Source: Phyto melanocephala
Taxonomy: Eukaryota > Arthropoda > Insecta > Diptera > Rhinophoridae
Reading direction: 5' to 3'
DNA: 64,000 nt
Assembly: GCA_941918925.1 (NCBI GenBank)
Contig: OW799235.1
Location: forward strand, 38,710,701 to 38,774,700
In this document: positions 54,601-60,600 of the stretch, piece after piece
How positions within the stretch are numbered: the first letter of the stretch is position 1
Layout: each line of letters starts with the position of its first letter
Notes under the pieces: generated by a model
Databases searched by the model: none
Told to the model about the DNA's origin: nothing
What the model saw: only the letters and a program-made list of their open reading frames with translations
Translations under genes and position numbers: made by a program

Positions 54601-57600
54601 TAGGTCACAAAAAAAAAATCATGTCGTACGAACAACTTTCTAGTTTTGTTTGGCTTTTCCAGATTTCTAAGACCTTATATTTTCGTTAGTAAGCTTAAAG
54701 GAATTTTTTGTTTAAGTTCTGTGATACCACTTACCAATATTTATTGCAATTTTTAATTTGATTTGAGTTGACTTAAGCCATTGTTGCTTTTTAAATTCAA
54801 GACAAAATAAATTCATTTTCTAAACTCTATTTTTAAAAGAAGCCATGTTTATATAACGCAAACTCTTTGTATCAATAATTTGCGGATCATATGTTTTTAT
54901 TTCAGGTCTTGTGGAGTGATAAAATTTTTTTTTAAAGCTTTGAAAAAATTGTGTTCTATATAGTAAACCTTGAAAGGGGACGGATGAACTCTTTCTATTG
55001 ACTTGAAACCACTGGTGAAAAAAAGTTTTTTCTTTTTATAACTGATTGGACCGAATCGCATTCCATTTGTGTATGGCCTACGCACAAATATTTTTGAAAA
55101 ATTTCAATGTGATTTCTTAAGAGATCTGCTGCAAGGTATTAGCCAACGCCGTATTTATGTTTTGGGTGCCACAGCCATCGCTTCATAAGACTGTTGACAA
55201 AGAGAGATTTAACACAGACTTAAACTTTGCGATTGGTTGAAACTTTCAGGATTTCTTTCCATCTTAAAAACAAACAATTTTGGGGGGGGTGAGACTTCAA
55301 CATTTCCAAGTATAAATAAAAAAATTGTTCTTTTTTGCATACAAATGTCAGTTTGTACGGCGATTACGAGATTTTCGAAACAGCATTAATATTTTAATAT
55401 AAAGTTTTTAAGATTTGAATGCAATTGGACTGAAAATGTTTTTTCCTACCATATAAACCAAATAAGTCAATTTCGAAAAAATGACGATTACATGGTTATG
55501 GAAGAAACGCTACGAAATGTATGAACATTGTACAATGTGCAAATTAGTATGTGCAATAGGCTGTGAATGCAAAGAAAACAAAATAATTGCAAAATAAATA
55601 ATTTTCTTTATAAAAACAATTAAAAGTTTAATTAACTTAACTTTGTAACTTTATTGTTAACAGGTAAGTTAACAAAATTATTAATCACATTAACAACAGC
55701 AATTGCTAAGTCTTAGAAATTTCTTTAAAACGAATTAAAGCTCTATATTCTGCTGTACTAAATCTTCTATACCATTCACATAGTTTGTACCATGATGTAC
55801 ATACATATAAACGTAAGTACGTTTGATTATTTTGTTATTTAGCTTAATAGTCAAGGCTTCGATAAGGGTTCAGAATAAATATTTTATAGGGCCGCAAATG
55901 AATACCGTATAAATTATTATTCCCAGTAATTTATATGACAATTTTGTTACTTATCACTACTAACAGTCTCAAGACCAACTACTTAACAAAAGTGTAAAAT
56001 AAGACTGAACACGAGCGATTGAAATTGTTGGTGCAAGATAATAAGCGCCTATATATTAAATACTGCCCAGGCTAAAATCTAGCAGAAAAAAATGTGTGGG
56101 AACAAATCTTCTTAGAAATGCAGGCGTCTGTTAAGTTTAATGATTAAATATAAAAAAACTACAATATTGTTTTGTAAAATGTCTACCAAAATATCTGTCT
56201 GCGTGACAGATATGCAAAGAAGAAGAGACAGAAAAACCTACCTTCAGGCAGTGGATAAAAGTTCAGGTCGCTATGGCCACTCATGAAAACCATGGAACCT
56301 ATGACACCTTATATTTTATGTAGCACCCAAGTGTAAAACCCAAGTGTACATTTTTATTTATGTTAATTTATATAATTTCAGAATGCGATGTTCCCACAAT
56401 ATTTTTGAAAAAAATTTTTTCCAATAATTGTGGAAACATCGTTTCAGTTATCACCGTTTTTATTACAGTTGCCAGTTTCGGTTTCGTCGCTACTGCCACA
56501 ATGTTCACAAGTTTCATTTTAACCAATTTTTTCATCGCCAACTACAATAGAAATGCTTGAACGGAAACGAATCAAAATACAACATTTATGAGCTGAACAC
56601 CCAACCTTCTTGTCCTCGTTTTTAAGTAATTTTCTTATGCATTTTAAAACAAATTTAAAAAGGTTAACAATTTTATTTATACAAATTTAAAACGGCTTAA
56701 TTAAGGGTATAAAGCAAACAAAAAAACTTAAAAACATTATTTATACGTTCAAAAGCGCTATCAAGCTGTAATATACCCTTAATAATGTTCAAATATTTCA
56801 TTTGAGTTTTACCCTCTTTTAAACCTGTAATAGATTGACATTTCTAAAAATAAAATGCTTTTGCAAATTTTTTTAATTGAAGTGTAAAAAAAAAGTAGGG
56901 AACAAGTTTTCTTCAAAAATAATATTTAATGAATGTAATAAATTTATTTACAACTGGACGGCTCGTAAAGGTTAGAATATATTTGTCTATGTGGAATAAA
57001 ATAGAAGAAACTTTGTATTCTTTTCCGATCTTTAATCAACTTGTACTTCAGTTTCCGGAGCATTTTCTTTTCATTCTCTTTATTTTAGTTTGTTATTTAA
57101 TTCGTAATTTATAAAGACTAAAAATCAAGGCGTATTTATTCATCAGGTAATTGCAGTTCGGAGAGAACTTTTTTATTTATATTTTTTATATATAAAGTTT
57201 GACATTTGAAATAAATGAGAGAAGAGAGAAAATTATTCTTTATCTATGAACTTTGACAGCTGAAATTTAAAATAAGTGAAGAAAAAAACAAGTAAGAGCA
57301 CAATATTCGGCTGTGCCGAATCTTTTATACCCACCACCAGTTTTCCGTTCTTTTGTAGCTATGGTTTTTTTTCCTGAAAATTTTTGTTTCCCGAAAATGC
57401 GAGATTTATTTTTTAATATCCCGGGATCCCGCAACAAAACAAATAAAAAGTAAATTTGTTTTTAATAAAAAAAAAAAAACTTTTTATTAAAAAGCATAAA
57501 ATAGTTTATAATGTAAAAAAAAACTTCAAAACTATAAAAATCAATCAAGAAAAATTCAATTGAAAAAAATATTGTTCTCTATGAGATCAAAAATAAAATC

Positions 57601-60600
57601 ATTAGAATTCAATTTCAATATAAACAATATAAGCATCTGCTTTCGAATCGTAGCCACCTTTTTTATTTCCTGGGATCCCGAAAAATAATCCTGGGAAATC
57701 GGGAAGATTAAATAACTAAAATTCCCGGGAAATAACCCAGTTTATAGCACAAAATGTATTTGATTGTTATTAACAGTAATCGCTATGCAATAATCTCATT
57801 ATACTAAAATACATATGTATCACTTTCTTTGTATAACTTCGATATGCTAGTAAAATGTTTTCGTAAATTTAGTCTTTCAATGAAAGTGGGCGTTAAAGTA
57901 GGCATGTTGAAGTTGATTCTACTAATGAATGCAACTAAGATGTTTCGCTATAGTCCTTTATTATTCCAAAATCTTTATTCATAGACGAATTATATGAATT
58001 TGAGATAAACCGTTATAATGGAGGTAGGCGTTAAAGTAGGCGTGTCACCAAAATTTTCCGACTTAACAATAACATTGACAAGAAGGATATATGTAGAAAA
58101 TTTCATCATCATACCTCCAATTTTGTCGGTTTTATGAGCTTTTAAATTTCATTAACACTAGATAAAGTTAAAAATTGTCGTAATAATAGGCGTGTCGAAG
58201 ATGTTGTAGCCTTTCAATGAAAGTGGGCGTTAAAGAAGGCGTGTATAAGTTGTTTCTACTAATGAATGCAACTTAGGTGTTTCAATATAGTCCTTTATTA
58301 TTCTAAAATCTTTATTTGTAGAGAAATTATATGAATTTAATCTTAGACGTTATATGGGAGGTGAGCGTAAAAATGGGCGTGTCACATTTATTTTCCGTTA
58401 AAACAAAGCATTTGTGCAAAATTTCAGAGTCGTACATCCAATTTTAATGCTTTTATGACGTTTTTGTTTTTAAATATACCGAAAAATGCATTGTACGGTA
58501 TAAATTTTCGTACATTTTGATCGATAACTTTATGAAATATATATTCGAAGTTTCATGAGTCTACGTTAATGCGTTTTGACACAATTCCATTTTATTCGAT
58601 GTTCGAAGGACACGATTTTTTCGACTTACTCTTGCTTTACGAGCTATAACTCTCTTCCTAATATTCTGATTTAGCCCATTTTCAATACCAAACAAACCTT
58701 GTCTATAAGAAAGATTCTGGCAAAATTTGAGCCCCCTAGCTTTTTCGGTGCGACCTCTATCGTGCTTTCAACAGACGGACAGATGGACAGACGGACGGAC
58801 ATAGCTAGATCGTCATCAAATCAAACCCTGATTCAGAATATATATACTTTATGGGGTCTAAAATGGATATTTCGATGTGTTACAAACCCCCACCATATTT
58901 TTGGTGGCGAGTATAACAAGTAAGATTGTTATATTCCGCCATGCCGAACAACGTGTACTCATGCAATAACAATTGTTTGTATCACCATTTAACTCATTAA
59001 TGTGAAATACATACATACATACATACATACATATAAAAAATTCACATACATATATAAAAACATGTAAAATTAATTAAGTTTATGTATGTAAAAAAAATAA
59101 AAAAAAAAAAATAAAAAAAAATTTTTTAAAAATATATAATTTTTTTTTTTTTTGCTGAGCTGGAATCGATGCCACGTTCAGTATATCACGCTTGTATGTT
59201 GTTGTTGTGAAAAAAAAAGAAGTTGTCGTGGTTTTTTCCTCATATCTTAGTTGTTTATGTACAGATTTTTTTGATTTTCAAAACCGATCTGCTCTCAAAT
59301 ATTTCTGATATATTAATACCTCACGAGGGTCCAGGCGATGTCAGCGGGCCTCTAAAAGTTTTAAATACACACGCACGACAGAAAGACTGACGGATAGGGC
59401 TCGATCAATTCTCCTATTCATAAGCTTTCAGAAAATATACACTTTATGGGATCGGAAATGAAAATTGTAGAAATTTCACACGGAATGACAAACCTATATA
59501 TGTATATCCTTTTTCACTTTTGTGTGAAGGGTAAAATAATCAGCTGACCAATCGAGACTACCTGATATATAAATATGCCTTGAATAAAAGTTTTCATATA
59601 AAACAAACAAATCATTATAGTGAATTATAGCCAAAAACAACCAAGTCATTTGAATAAAACTAATTTTGACAAAATCATATTAACATTTAGTTATGAATGG
59701 CCGTTTGCAACAGTCATATTTTTTAAGTTATTATCTAAGAAAATTTTGAATTTAAGACACCCTGTGAATGCAGTAAGTGTATAAATTCTTTTCTAACTAT
59801 TATTTAATAATGTCAGTATTTTTTTCATACATTTTTAAAAACAAACAAACACATACAGCATTTTAAGTACATATATTCTTGTTTTGTTTGTATCCAAAGA
59901 ACTAGACCGTTAGCAAAATATTTTGCAAAACAACTAAATTAAGCTTGAAATTAAGTTATTAATTAAATAATTTATTTATTTATTTATATTCTGAAAAACA
60001 ACATGTTATTACTAAAATTTTTTTGAAAAATTTTATATTTTTATTAAAAAAGCAAAATATTTGTAAATATGTAGATACGCAGACAAAGCCTTGTACGCAG
60101 ACATAGAAAATTAAAAAATTTTATTCGTTTTGTTTGTTTTTTTCTTTTGTGTTTTTTGTATCTCTTATATACAACCAGGGATGGCACAACGAAAATAATT
60201 TTCCTACCAAAACGTATAGGTTTAATGATTGTGGTAACAAAAATAGCTATCTTGAAATATAAAAGCGATATTAAAAAAATTATATCCTTTTAAAAATTGA
60301 ACTATATATAGTTTTAAGTAAGAATTTGTATTTAATGTTTTAGAAGCGTTCAAATGAAAAAGAAAGAAAAGTGTCATTAAGTCGGGATCAAAATAAAGTA
60401 GTTTTCTGAAAACTGACATCTGACGGAATGAACATGTATGTATATTAGCTCTTAAGAAACTGTTTTCGATTTAATGAAGTTTACATACTCCCTTACAATT
60501 TTAGTTTTCTTTATTATGTCAATTAATGTCAAATAAAAATTAAATAAATTGACACTTAAATTTATCTATTGTGACACATTTTAAAATTGTCAGTGTAAAT

